NCBI GenBank assembly: GCA_018817125.1 | Contig: JAHIUN010000010.1 | Span: 1-36,766 of the forward strand | Source of the DNA: Patescibacteria group bacterium | Lineage (GTDB): Bacteria; Patescibacteriota; Gracilibacteria; UM-FILTER-43-11 | Direction of reading: 5' to 3' | DNA length: 36,766 nt | In this document: positions 24,269 through 30,858 of the stretch, piece after piece | Position numbering within the stretch: the stretch's first letter is position 1 | Layout of the letters: each line of letters begins with the position of its first letter | Made by a program: the position numbers and the translations under genes | The notes under the pieces: model-generated | Databases searched by the model: none | The model's input: only the letters and a program-made list of their open reading frames with translations | Told to the model about the DNA's origin: nothing

Positions 24269-24354
24269 TTATGATTATACGTCTTTTTTGCTGTCAATCA
24301 ATTAAAACCCCATTAAAAACGTGATAAACTGCAACAGAATTAACATTATCCATC

Positions 24355-25515
24355 ATGAAAATCGTCAGCCGATTACTCATTATTATTTTTATCCTGTCCA
24401 CCGTTGCTATTCCATCCGTCAGTGCGGATCGGAGTGAAAAAGCCAAAGTCATCAAATTCGATAAAATTCATCACGACTTGATCGTGGAACGTCAGGATGG
24501 CAAACGATGGCTCATTCAGCACAACCGCGTTTGCGGGTCGATGAACACAGAATTCCCCGTCACGCTGGTTACGGACAATGAGGGGAACGTGAAGCAGTTA
24601 AAAGTAGCGGCGAATGAGATCTGCACTGTTTATAATGCCGTTCCTTATTCTGGAGAGGGGAAAGTGACCAAGCTGATTCGCAGTGAAAACCTGATTGTGC
24701 GCGATCATGAGGCAGAACTGGTGTGGTACAACAAAAAATACTTTATCGATTACGACAGCGCCCGTTGCCCGTTTTTACGGGATTATCTGAATGAACGGAT
24801 TTATTTATATCTGCCCGAAGATGAATTAAAAGGCGGTTATATCGTCTTGCCGGGCAATCGTGGCCAGTGCCGGATCAATTTCGTTCGGGAACTGGAAACG
24901 TTGGAAGCCGATGAGGGTGAGGTATCGCTAAAACTCAATGTCGATTCGCAAAACCAAAATAACCAGGTTTATTTTTACTGGGACGAACCGCAAAGCGATG
25001 AACGTTTGCTTTATCTCATCAGTTATAGCCGGTATCGTCTGAATCTTGCGGATTATGATTACTGGGAAATGCCGAATTTAAAACGAACCCGCGAGCATTC
25101 CTACACCATTACCGCGCTTGAAAATGGCCGGACTTATTACTTTTACGTCGCCGCCCTGAACGAATCGAGGCAGGTGAGTGAATGGACGGAGATCGTCGGC
25201 GAGCCAGTCGGTACAGGCGGGTTTAAGAATAATCCGGATCCGGATACTTTTGAGATTGAAATGGAAGAGGCAGATGACGGCTTTCGGCTGTATTGGCCCC
25301 GAAGGGATGATGCCTACAAATATTGGGTTTATTTTTACGTTAACGGCAGAGAAAACTTTTTTAAATACCTCCCGGCTGATGAAAACGAAATCATTATTCC
25401 CAAAAATCCGGAATACCTGAATAAACGTCTGCGCCTCACAGTTCGGGTTACTCCGTTAGAATCGCATAATCTTGTGTATTACGACGGACATTTCTGGTCT
25501 TATAAAGAGCAATAA
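24355..25515 (+). CDS. Secreted protein with fibronectin type III-like domains
   Basis: A 386-residue protein. A signal peptide spans about 1-24 (IIIFILSTVAIPSVSA). The N-terminal half, to about residue 190, is beta-rich with four cysteines (C60, C90, C139, C172 approximately) that could form disulfides. I do not recognise it. A fibronectin type III-like domain follows at about 205-285 (VYFYWDEP...YTITALENGRTYYFYVAALNESRQVSEW), and a second, weaker one at about 300-386. It probably acts in the envelope or outside the cell, in binding or adhesion. The DsbA-like protein in this window could form its disulfides, which is inference. The ATG follows TCCATC without a Shine-Dalgarno. Confidence 0.75.
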   Translation: MKIVSRLLIIIFILSTVAIPSVSADRSEKAKVIKFDKIHHDLIVERQDGKRWLIQHNRVCGSMNTEFPVTLVTDNEGNVKQLKVAANEICTVYNAVPYSGEGKVTKLIRSENLIVRDHEAELVWYNKKYFIDYDSARCPFLRDYLNERIYLYLPEDELKGGYIVLPGNRGQCRINFVRELETLEADEGEVSLKLNVDSQNQNNQVYFYWDEPQSDERLLYLISYSRYRLNLADYDYWEMPNLKRTREHSYTITALENGRTYYFYVAALNESRQVSEWTEIVGEPVGTGGFKNNPDPDTFEIEMEEADDGFRLYWPRRDDAYKYWVYFYVNGRENFFKYLPADENEIIIPKNPEYLNKRLRLTVRVTPLESHNLVYYDGHFWSYKEQ

Positions 25516-25516
25516 A

Positions 25517-25546
25517 AAAGCCCCACTCCGTTGGGAATGAGGCTTT
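25517..25546 (-). terminator. Intrinsic terminator between convergent genes
   Basis: AAAGCC (25517-25522) pairs with GGCTTT (25541-25546), extended by CTCC/GGA pairing around GTTG. On the minus strand a run of six T follows, so it best terminates the leftward acidic-protein run. Confidence 0.85.
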
Positions 25547-25565
25547 AACAAATTGAAATTATTTA

Positions 25566-26699
25566 TTATGGGCGGGGTTTGCGTGTGGATTCCCCAGCTA
25601 TCCGTGTTTTTTTAGCGAGGATTTCTTGTCTTAATTCCTCCGCTTCTTCAGCAGGTGTTTTTTTAGGCGTTTTTTCCGGTCCCCATTCTTCATCACTCTC
25701 GAAACCGCCTGTCCATTCTTTCACGAAAGCATCTGAAACCTGTACAGGCTTTTCTTCACCCGCTTCAGCTACGTAAACAGCCTCTTTTCCTGCTGCCTGG
25801 GCTGGGAAGTCTGCGATAAGATTATCGATTTCGTTTTTAATGGCCCCTTTTTCAATGGCGAGATAATCCGTCCCCAGCTTCTCCGCGGCCTCTTGGGATC
25901 GGGTCCTGTCCCGCACGCGCTGGTCGATTTGGGATTCAAAAGCTTCAATTTCTTCCTGATCGCCAGCGGCATGAAGCTCGATTACTTTTTTTACGAGGGA
26001 ATTCAATTCATCGCCTTCCTGAAGGACTTTTACATATTTCATTGTGTCCTCCGGGCTGGTTCCCATTTCATTCTGCTGATAAGCGCGGCCAAAAAGGATG
26101 TCATTAGCTATTTTTAAATCCTTCGGATTGAAATCTTTTAAGGCCGAACGCAGATAATTATAATATTTTTTGGATATTTCCCTGCTGACCTCTTTGCCTT
26201 TTGCCGCCTCATCCCTCTCGATCTTTGCGTATTCTGCTCGCGCCGGAAGAGGACTCTTATCAGGTTCAGCAGCAGTCGGCGTAACATCACTTGCCCTGGC
26301 CTTCTTGGCATCCAGCGCTTTAGACGCGCCTTTTTCTTCAAAATCCAAAATTTGTTTTTCCTCATTCGTAAATTCCGGTTTTTTTGGTTCAGGTTTTTCT
26401 TCAAAATCCAGAATCCTTTTTTCTTCCTCACTAAGCTCACGCATTTTCAGTTTTTCCATTTTTTTAAGACCGACTTTTGCTTTTGCGGTAAGCTGACCCC
26501 CCTTTTTCATTTCTTCCCAGGGGGAAGGCTCTTCCGTCGATCCGGACATATCCGGTGCCTTTTGTCCAAAAGGGACTTCCATAGGGTCTATTTTTGAATC
26601 ATCCGGTTCGGGCATATCCAGCGCCTCATCCACATTCGCCAGCCGGCTTTCTTTGCCGAAATTAAAGAGATTAGATAATTTGTTAAATAGCTCCTTCAT
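25566..26699 (-). CDS. Unknown acidic protein, double-tagged paralogue A
   Basis: A 377-residue soluble protein that I do not recognise. It opens MKELFNKLSNLFNFGKESRL and ends AGESTRKPRP. Its neighbour 26725-27468 opens and ends almost identically, although the middles differ. The N-terminal tag would form an amphipathic helix. Residues 20-165 are acidic and probably disordered, and contain a short repeat (EEKRILDFEEK then EEKQILDFEEK). Residues 175-300 look helical (SREISKKYYNYLRSALKDFNPKDLKIANDILFG). It is the last gene of a leftward three-gene run and ends at a strong terminator. The shared tags may direct both proteins to the same place or partner. Confidence 0.75.
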   Translation of the reverse strand: MKELFNKLSNLFNFGKESRLANVDEALDMPEPDDSKIDPMEVPFGQKAPDMSGSTEEPSPWEEMKKGGQLTAKAKVGLKKMEKLKMRELSEEEKRILDFEEKPEPKKPEFTNEEKQILDFEEKGASKALDAKKARASDVTPTAAEPDKSPLPARAEYAKIERDEAAKGKEVSREISKKYYNYLRSALKDFNPKDLKIANDILFGRAYQQNEMGTSPEDTMKYVKVLQEGDELNSLVKKVIELHAAGDQEEIEAFESQIDQRVRDRTRSQEAAEKLGTDYLAIEKGAIKNEIDNLIADFPAQAAGKEAVYVAEAGEEKPVQVSDAFVKEWTGGFESDEEWGPEKTPKKTPAEEAEELRQEILAKKTRIAGESTRKPRP

Positions 26700-26724
26700 A
26701 ACTCTTGCGTTAGGTAATTATTTT

Positions 26725-27468
26725 TTATTTTTTAAGGTTTCTGGTTGATTCACCGGCGACCTGAGTTGTTTCACCCTCGTCAGAAAGATCCATTGGTTCA
26801 AAAGGACTCTCAGCCTCTGCTTCAACACCTGCTTTATGGGCAGCCGTCATGAGCGCCTCGTCCGTTTTTTGCCCTTCACCTTCCCCCTCTTCCATCATTT
26901 GGGTCACTTCTTTTTCGGTAAAGGCCATTTCTTTTTCCCCTTCTTCAGAAAGGTCTAATGGTTCGAAAGGTCCCATTTCTTCTGTTTTGGCAACAGCCGT
27001 TTTTTCTTCACCGGCTTTACCCATAAATTCTTTACCCAGCTCGGCGAGGCCTTCGCGGGTTTTACTTTTTTCTTTCGCGTTTTTCATGGAAGCCATAGCA
27101 GCATCCTCTAAAGTCTTTTTAGCCTTTTCTGTCGTGCCACGTGACTCCATCGGGCTTTCAGGCAGATCGGCTTTTGCCCCTTTAAATGCCTCGTCGGCGT
27201 CTTTGTCTATTTTTCCTTCGCTAAATACATCTTTTACAGCTTCTTCTTTTGCTCCTGTTAACCAGGAAAGGGCTTTTTCAGCTTTTTCAGACCCTTCGTG
27301 TTCCGCTTTTTCGACCTTTTCTTCAGAGGTTTTTGGAGATTCTTTTTCTGCCCCCTGTACTTCCTGTATTTTTTCAACTGGCTTTAGGGCCTCTTCCCCT
27401 TCGTTTATCAGGCGATGCTCCTTGCCGAAGCTGAACAGATTAGATAATTTATTGAATAATTCTTTCAT
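26725..27468 (-). CDS. Unknown acidic protein, double-tagged paralogue B
   Basis: A 247-residue protein that I do not recognise. It opens MKELFNKLSNLFSFGKEHRL, 17 of 20 residues the same as paralogue A, and ends AGESTRNLKK. The rest is very rich in Glu, Lys and Ala and is probably disordered. It contains its own repeated motif, PFEPLDLSEEGE near 165 and PFEPMDLSDEGE near 225. No cysteine, signal peptide or membrane segment is seen. It lies 25 bases upstream of paralogue A on the same strand. The tags could be a membrane-touching helix and a C-terminal sorting or binding motif; that is inference. Confidence 0.75.
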   Translation of the reverse strand: MKELFNKLSNLFSFGKEHRLINEGEEALKPVEKIQEVQGAEKESPKTSEEKVEKAEHEGSEKAEKALSWLTGAKEEAVKDVFSEGKIDKDADEAFKGAKADLPESPMESRGTTEKAKKTLEDAAMASMKNAKEKSKTREGLAELGKEFMGKAGEEKTAVAKTEEMGPFEPLDLSEEGEKEMAFTEKEVTQMMEEGEGEGQKTDEALMTAAHKAGVEAEAESPFEPMDLSDEGETTQVAGESTRNLKK

Positions 27469-27514
27469 GGTTCTAAAGTTATGGATTTAAAGAAATTAAA
27501 TTTTTAAAAGATAA

Positions 27515-27862
27515 TTATAATTTTGCGAGTTCCGCCTCCAGGTCCATGGCGCTTTCTTCGATCTTGTTCTGGATTTCCTCCAGCTTTTTCCGCGCCTCGG
27601 CATTGTTCTGGTTGATAGCCGTCTTTAGTTGGTTCAGCGCTTCGTCGAGTTCTTTTTGCTCGGCCGTCAGGATCTCTTTTCGTTTTTCTTCATCTGATTC
27701 ATCGATTTGGCCTAATTGCTCTTTAGCCTTGGCCCCGATAGCTTCGCAATGCTTGTTGAAGGCTTCATGCAGGCGGTTCAGGTAATCGCGATGGTAATCG
27801 ATTGTGTCCTGATAGAACTTGGAGAGCGTGTTTTTGTCGGTGGGGAGGTTCTGTTCGGCCAT
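27515..27862 (-). CDS. Small coiled-coil protein
   Basis: A 115-residue soluble protein predicted to be almost entirely alpha-helical. It is rich in Glu, Lys, Gln and Asn with heptad-like spacing (NRLHEAFNKHCEAIGAKAKEQLGQIDESDEEKRKEILTAEQ, then ALNQLKTAINQNNAEARKKLEEIQNKIEESAMDLEAELAKL). One cysteine is present. I recognise no family. It is first in the leftward run that contains the tagged pair, so the three products may form one complex. The ATG has no Shine-Dalgarno. Confidence 0.75.
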   Translation of the reverse strand: MAEQNLPTDKNTLSKFYQDTIDYHRDYLNRLHEAFNKHCEAIGAKAKEQLGQIDESDEEKRKEILTAEQKELDEALNQLKTAINQNNAEARKKLEEIQNKIEESAMDLEAELAKL

Positions 27863-27911
27863 TTTTTAAAGTTATCAAAGTATTATAGCACAATTGGGAG
27901 TAAAAAACAAT

Positions 27912-27989
27912 ACTTAATAGTGCAAGTGCAAGTTTCAAGTGCAAGTGTATTTTTCCAATTTCTTCATCCTTGCACTTGCACTTAATAAG
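27912..27989. repeat. Palindrome built from AGTGCA/AAGTGC words
   Basis: AGTGCAAGTGCAAG (27919-27932) pairs perfectly with 27969-27982, and ACTTA outside both arms also pairs. A third partial copy lies at 27936-27947. It occupies the first part of the 306-base gap 27863-28168. Confidence 0.8.
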
Positions 27990-27999
27990 TAAAAAAACC

Positions 28000-28028
28000 T
28001 TGCCATAAATAAAAAACCCCTATAAAAT
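28000..28028 (+). promoter_or_regulatory. Promoter of rpmA
   Basis: TTGCCA (28000-28005) and TAAAAT (28023-28028) are 17 bases apart, each 5 of 6 matches. Transcription would start near 28035, just before the palindrome at 28044, leaving a leader of about 134 bases. Confidence 0.6.
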
Positions 28029-28043
28029 CTATCCGCTCTTGTA

Positions 28044-28152
28044 CTGATTGATATCTAATTGACCTCTGATGAACATCTAATGGATTGCTAATGGACCAAG
28101 TCAATCGGCAATCAACCAGCTGTCAATTAGCAATCTATTAGAAATCAATCAG
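28044..28152 (+). repeat. Double palindrome in the rpmA leader
   Basis: CTGATTGATATCTAATTGA (28044-28062) pairs with 28134-28152 at 17 of 19 positions, and CTAATGGATTGCTAATGGA (28077-28095) pairs with 28123-28141 at 17 of 19. The two pairings share part of their right arm (28134-28141), so they are alternatives and the leader could switch between two folds. The same short words (CTAAT, GATTG) recur in both directions. Confidence 0.75.
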
Positions 28153-28168
28153 ATAACTATCAGAAACC

Positions 28169-28447
28169 ATGTCACATAAGAAAGCCGGTGGATCCACCAA
28201 AAACGGTCGCGATTCACAAGCCAAACGATTAGGAGTTAAATTATACGCGGGGCAAACCGTGAAAGCCGGTAATATTCTGGTGCGTCAGAAAGGCACCAAG
28301 TTCCACGCCGGTGAAAACGTCGGAATTGGCAAAGATTTTACCTTATTTGCCCTGAAAAACGGTGTGGTTAAATTCACGGAAAAGCGCGCGAAAAAATACG
28401 ATGGTCGCATCTTTAAAGACCGATTGGTCCACATCGTTCCCGCCTAG
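28169..28447 (+). CDS. rpmA: Large-subunit ribosomal protein bL27
   Basis: A 92-residue ribosomal protein. It begins directly with [16 protein letters not shown], the conserved N-terminal tail that reaches toward the peptidyl-transferase centre. It therefore has no cleaved extension of the Firmicutes type. [39 protein letters not shown] is the core of bL27. The usual partner rplU (bL21) is not next to it, so it is transcribed alone from a promoter with a long structured leader. The start ATG has no Shine-Dalgarno; AAACC precedes it. Confidence 0.97.
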   Translation: MSHKKAGGSTKNGRDSQAKRLGVKLYAGQTVKAGNILVRQKGTKFHAGENVGIGKDFTLFALKNGVVKFTEKRAKKYDGRIFKDRLVHIVPA

Positions 28448-28500
28448 GGCAAGAATTCATTTATTTTCAACCAAAAAGCATGTTAATATCTATTTACATG

Positions 28501-28560
28501 TGACATTTGACATGTGACTTGAAAACAGGTGTCAATGGTCAAATGTCAATGGTCAAATGT
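28501..28560. repeat. Palindrome with a tandem 14-bp repeat
   Basis: GTCAATGGTCAAAT occurs twice in tandem (28531-28544 and 28545-28558). The upstream TGACATTTGACATGTGAC (28501-28518) pairs imperfectly with 28531-28548. It fills most of the gap between rpmA and the next gene. Confidence 0.75.
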
Positions 28561-28579
28561 TATTTAAGTTAATGAGATT

Positions 28580-29257
28580 ATGTCTGAACAAGGCGATGCC
28601 GAATTATTCACCGGTCCGGCCCCCTCCGAAAAGAAGGAGATGGGCGATGAACAATTTCATGATGAGATGAAGCGCACTCAGCAGGCGCTTAAACAGCTTC
28701 AGCAGGAAGAAGGGCAGGCTAAAGGGTACGACAACAGCCTGGCCACTATTATTGTCCATTTTTTAAGCCAGCCACAGAATACAGATTTATTCTTATTGGT
28801 GTCCCGCACCGTGGCCCAGAATCTTCCGTCCGAACTGATTATTGCGATTCTTTCATTGGTCGACAAGAAAGCGGCGAAAGAGGTCAAAGGATTATTAGAA
28901 GAGGGTGAAGTATCCAGCAAACATAAAGGAAAAGCTCTTATTCTTCATCAAAAAGGCGATTTTCAAACGCTTGCCCCCGAACACAAAAAAGCCATCGATC
29001 ACTGGACTCAAAACATGTTTCAGGTGGCATCCAAAAAACCACACCGCATTTTGGAATCAATCGTAATCCCCAGTCTGGAGCGGAAACTTTCACCGATGCC
29101 CATTCAGCTATCTGCTTTTATTCTGCGGAATTATCTTGCAGACCACCAAATCGATATCGATTTCCAGCTTTTACGCGACTTCATGCAAGGGGTCTTTGTG
29201 GAAATTGTGAAGAACCTCGAAAGCCAGATAGGGGAACAGAAGCACCTCAAAAAATAG
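28580..29257 (+). CDS. Unknown helical protein
   Basis: A 225-residue protein that I do not recognise. Residues 1-48 are acidic and Gln-rich and probably disordered or coiled (DEMKRTQQALKQLQQEEGQ). From about 50 it is helical with amphipathic segments (LATIIVHFLSQPQNTDLFLLVSRTVAQNLPSELIIAILSLV, then FILRNYLADHQIDIDFQLLRDFMQGVFVEIVKNLES). These are too polar to be clear membrane helices. It follows rpmA by 132 bases on the same strand, across a palindrome, and converges with the STAS gene. A cytosolic role is likely. It ends in TAG and has no Shine-Dalgarno. Confidence 0.7.
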   Translation: MSEQGDAELFTGPAPSEKKEMGDEQFHDEMKRTQQALKQLQQEEGQAKGYDNSLATIIVHFLSQPQNTDLFLLVSRTVAQNLPSELIIAILSLVDKKAAKEVKGLLEEGEVSSKHKGKALILHQKGDFQTLAPEHKKAIDHWTQNMFQVASKKPHRILESIVIPSLERKLSPMPIQLSAFILRNYLADHQIDIDFQLLRDFMQGVFVEIVKNLESQIGEQKHLKK

Positions 29258-29261
29258 TAAT

Positions 29262-29323
29262 TAGTTTGTAGGTTGTAGTGAGTAGAAAAAAACTACAAAC
29301 TACGTACTGCAATCTACAAACTA
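29262..29323. repeat. Palindrome of GTAGTTTGTAG words between convergent genes
   Basis: TAGTTTGTAG (29262-29271) pairs perfectly with CTACAAACTA (29314-29323), and GTAGGTTGTAGT (29268-29279) pairs with a second CTACAAACTAC-type copy near 29292-29303. It overlaps the STAS stop and may end both transcripts. Confidence 0.75.
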
Positions 29324-29677
29324 CTTGAGCGAAGCAGTTGCGCTTTCCGCATCCAGGAAGATTTTTAGCACGGTGGAGATCCCAACGATATTAAAAATAT
29401 CTTCCACATTTTTGCTGGGGCTGGCGATGATGAGCTGACCACCATTTTTAATCAAATGATTATGCCAGGCGACTAATTGTCCAATGGCATAGCTGTTTAA
29501 ATAATCCAGACTTTTAAAATCAAAGATCATCGTTGTTTTTTCGGTGCTTCCCATAACCAGTTTCTCCACTGCCTCCAAAGGTTCTTTAACTCCGCCATCA
29601 AACGCGCCCTGAAAATGAGCGATATATGTATTCTGAAGTTCCGCGATGGGCTCAATAGTGATTTCTAAAGTTTGCAT
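29321..29677 (-). CDS. STAS-domain protein (anti-sigma-factor antagonist type)
   Basis: A 118-residue single-domain protein with the STAS fold: an N-terminal beta-hairpin with IAHFQGAFDGG, a strand TTMIFDFKSLDYLNSYAIGQL with the usual phospho-serine position (NSYAIG, about S62), and helices with ATASLK at the end. Such proteins bind anti-sigma or switch kinases and are turned off by serine phosphorylation. No kinase or partner gene is adjacent. It starts 4 bases after the ribH stop, so it belongs to the lepA-ribE-ribH-STAS leftward run. A link to the sigma factor at 20762 is possible but unproven. Confidence 0.85.
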   Translation of the reverse strand: MQTLEITIEPIAELQNTYIAHFQGAFDGGVKEPLEAVEKLVMGSTEKTTMIFDFKSLDYLNSYAIGQLVAWHNHLIKNGGQLIIASPSKNVEDIFNIVGISTVLKIFLDAESATASLK

Positions 29678-29681
29678 AGAT

Positions 29682-30155
29682 TTAGGTGTTTAAGTGAATC
29701 ATTTTTAAAGCAGTGAGAGCGGATTCAACCCCTTTGTCCCCCCGATTTCCCCCCCGAATGCGGGCTTTGGCCTGCTTGAGGTTCTCGGTCGTCAGGATGC
29801 CGAAAACGACAGGTATCTCATGTTTTAAACCGACTTCCATTATACCGTGAGTGGCGGCAAAGGCAATATAATCAAAGTGCGGCGTTTCGCCGCGGATCAC
29901 AGCCCCTAGGGCGATAATGGCATGGAATTTGCCAGATTCTGCCAACTGTTTGCATACATAGGGCAGTTCAAAAGACCCTGGAGCATTGACCACATAAATA
30001 TCCTTTGCTAACACACCTCTTAATATCAGTTCTTCCTGACAGCTTTGTAGAAGTGGATGGGTGATTTCTGAGTTGTATTCGCTTACGGCAATGGCGATTT
30101 TAGTGCCTTTGGGCGCTTTAACGTCCGAATGCAAATTGGTTTTCATATCGCTCAT
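29682..30155 (-). CDS. ribH: 6,7-dimethyl-8-ribityllumazine synthase
   Basis: A protein of about 157 residues that condenses the ribityl pyrimidine with dihydroxybutanone phosphate, the penultimate riboflavin step. Visible motifs are IAIAVSEYNSEITHPLL, VNAPGSFELPYVCKQL, AIIALGAVIRGETPHFDYIA with the catalytic-type His, and VFGILTTENLKQAKAR. The frame is open to an ATG at 30191, but that start overlaps the ribE end and lies in a repeat element. The ATG at 30155 (MSDMKT) or 30146 (MKTNLH) gives the normal length. It follows ribE with a 13-base gap and precedes the STAS gene. The rest of the riboflavin pathway is not in the window. Confidence 0.93.
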   Translation of the reverse strand: MSDMKTNLHSDVKAPKGTKIAIAVSEYNSEITHPLLQSCQEELILRGVLAKDIYVVNAPGSFELPYVCKQLAESGKFHAIIALGAVIRGETPHFDYIAFAATHGIMEVGLKHEIPVVFGILTTENLKQAKARIRGGNRGDKGVESALTALKMIHLNT

Positions 30156-30168
30156 AATCAGTTGGAAA

Positions 30169-30771
30169 TTATTGTAGGCGCGGATGACCATCCGCGCTTT
30201 CAGAAATAAGTTTCTCGATATATTTGGCGAGAATATCAGTTTCTAAATTTACCTGATCGCCTGTTTTAAGCAAGCTTAAATTTGTTACATCCCATGTATG
30301 AGGAATGATGCTCACCGTGAAATCATTATCCGAAACACTGACGACTGTTAAGCTGATGCCGTTGATAGTAACAGAGCCTTTTTTAACCACGTATTTCATC
30401 AGTTCATCTGATGCCCGGAGGATCAGAACATAAGCATTTCCATCCAATCGGATATCCGTTACTTCGCCTACACCTTCCACATGGCCGGTAACCATATGTC
30501 CTTCAAATCGCCCATCGGCAGACATAGGCAATTCCAGATTGACCCGACTCCCTTCTTTGTAATTTCCGATAATGGTTTTTTGAACCGTTTCCGGCATAAA
30601 ATCAGCCGAAAAACCACTGCCCGAAAACTCTGTAACCGTTAGGCAGGCTCCATCCACCGCAACACTGCTTCCTTTTTTCAGATTCGCCACAATCTCAGGC
30701 ACTTTAATGCTGATTTGATTATCGGTTTTTTCGATAACTTTGCCTGTGATTTCTATTATTCCTGTGAACAT
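30169..30771 (-). CDS. ribE: Riboflavin synthase alpha subunit
   Basis: A 200-residue enzyme that dismutates two lumazine molecules to riboflavin. It has the two lumazine-binding barrels: repeat 1 begins MFTGIIEITGKV, with SVAVDGACLTV near 35-45 and NLELPMSADGRFEGHMVTGHVEG near 77-99. Repeat 2 has VTINGISLTVVSVSDNDFTVSIIPHT near 133-158 and ends with QVNLETDILAKYIEKL. The last residues (about SESADGHPRLQ) are encoded by a GC-rich hairpin element also found near the GH57 gene, which suggests the C-terminus was replaced or extended by an inserted repeat. It is followed by ribH. The ATG has no Shine-Dalgarno. Confidence 0.95.
   Translation of the reverse strand: MFTGIIEITGKVIEKTDNQISIKVPEIVANLKKGSSVAVDGACLTVTEFSGSGFSADFMPETVQKTIIGNYKEGSRVNLELPMSADGRFEGHMVTGHVEGVGEVTDIRLDGNAYVLILRASDELMKYVVKKGSVTINGISLTVVSVSDNDFTVSIIPHTWDVTNLSLLKTGDQVNLETDILAKYIEKLISESADGHPRLQ
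30173..30203 (-). repeat. GC-rich hairpin element, copy 3 (inside the ribE end)
   Basis: GCGCGGAT (30178-30185) pairs perfectly with ATCCGCGC (30190-30197) across GACC. On the minus strand the borders CTGAAAGCGCG and CGCGCCT match the two copies at 17720-17822. The element lies inside the reading frame and contributes about ten codons. Confidence 0.7.
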
Positions 30772-30775
30772 AGAT

Positions 30776-30856
30776 AAGGATTGCTTATTAAGAATTGCTC
30801 AAGGATTGCTTCGGAATAACTTATGCAATTCTTTAAGCTATTCTTAGGCAATTCTT
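30776..30856. repeat. Palindrome of AAGAATTGC words
   Basis: AAGGATTGC, AAGAATTGC and AAGGATTGC (30776-30784, 30790-30798, 30801-30809) face two GCAATTCTT copies (30825-30833 and 30848-30856). The arms pair over about 33 bases with mismatches. It fills the lepA-ribE gap. Confidence 0.7.
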
Positions 30857-30858
30857 TG

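Noticed and set aside
28531-28558. Short CRISPR-like repeat
   Set aside because: There are two directly abutting 14-bp copies without spacers and no cas genes.
30156-30191. ribH start overlapping ribE
   Set aside because: The extra residues lie mostly in the ribE end and repeat element. The ATG at 30155 gives the normal family length.
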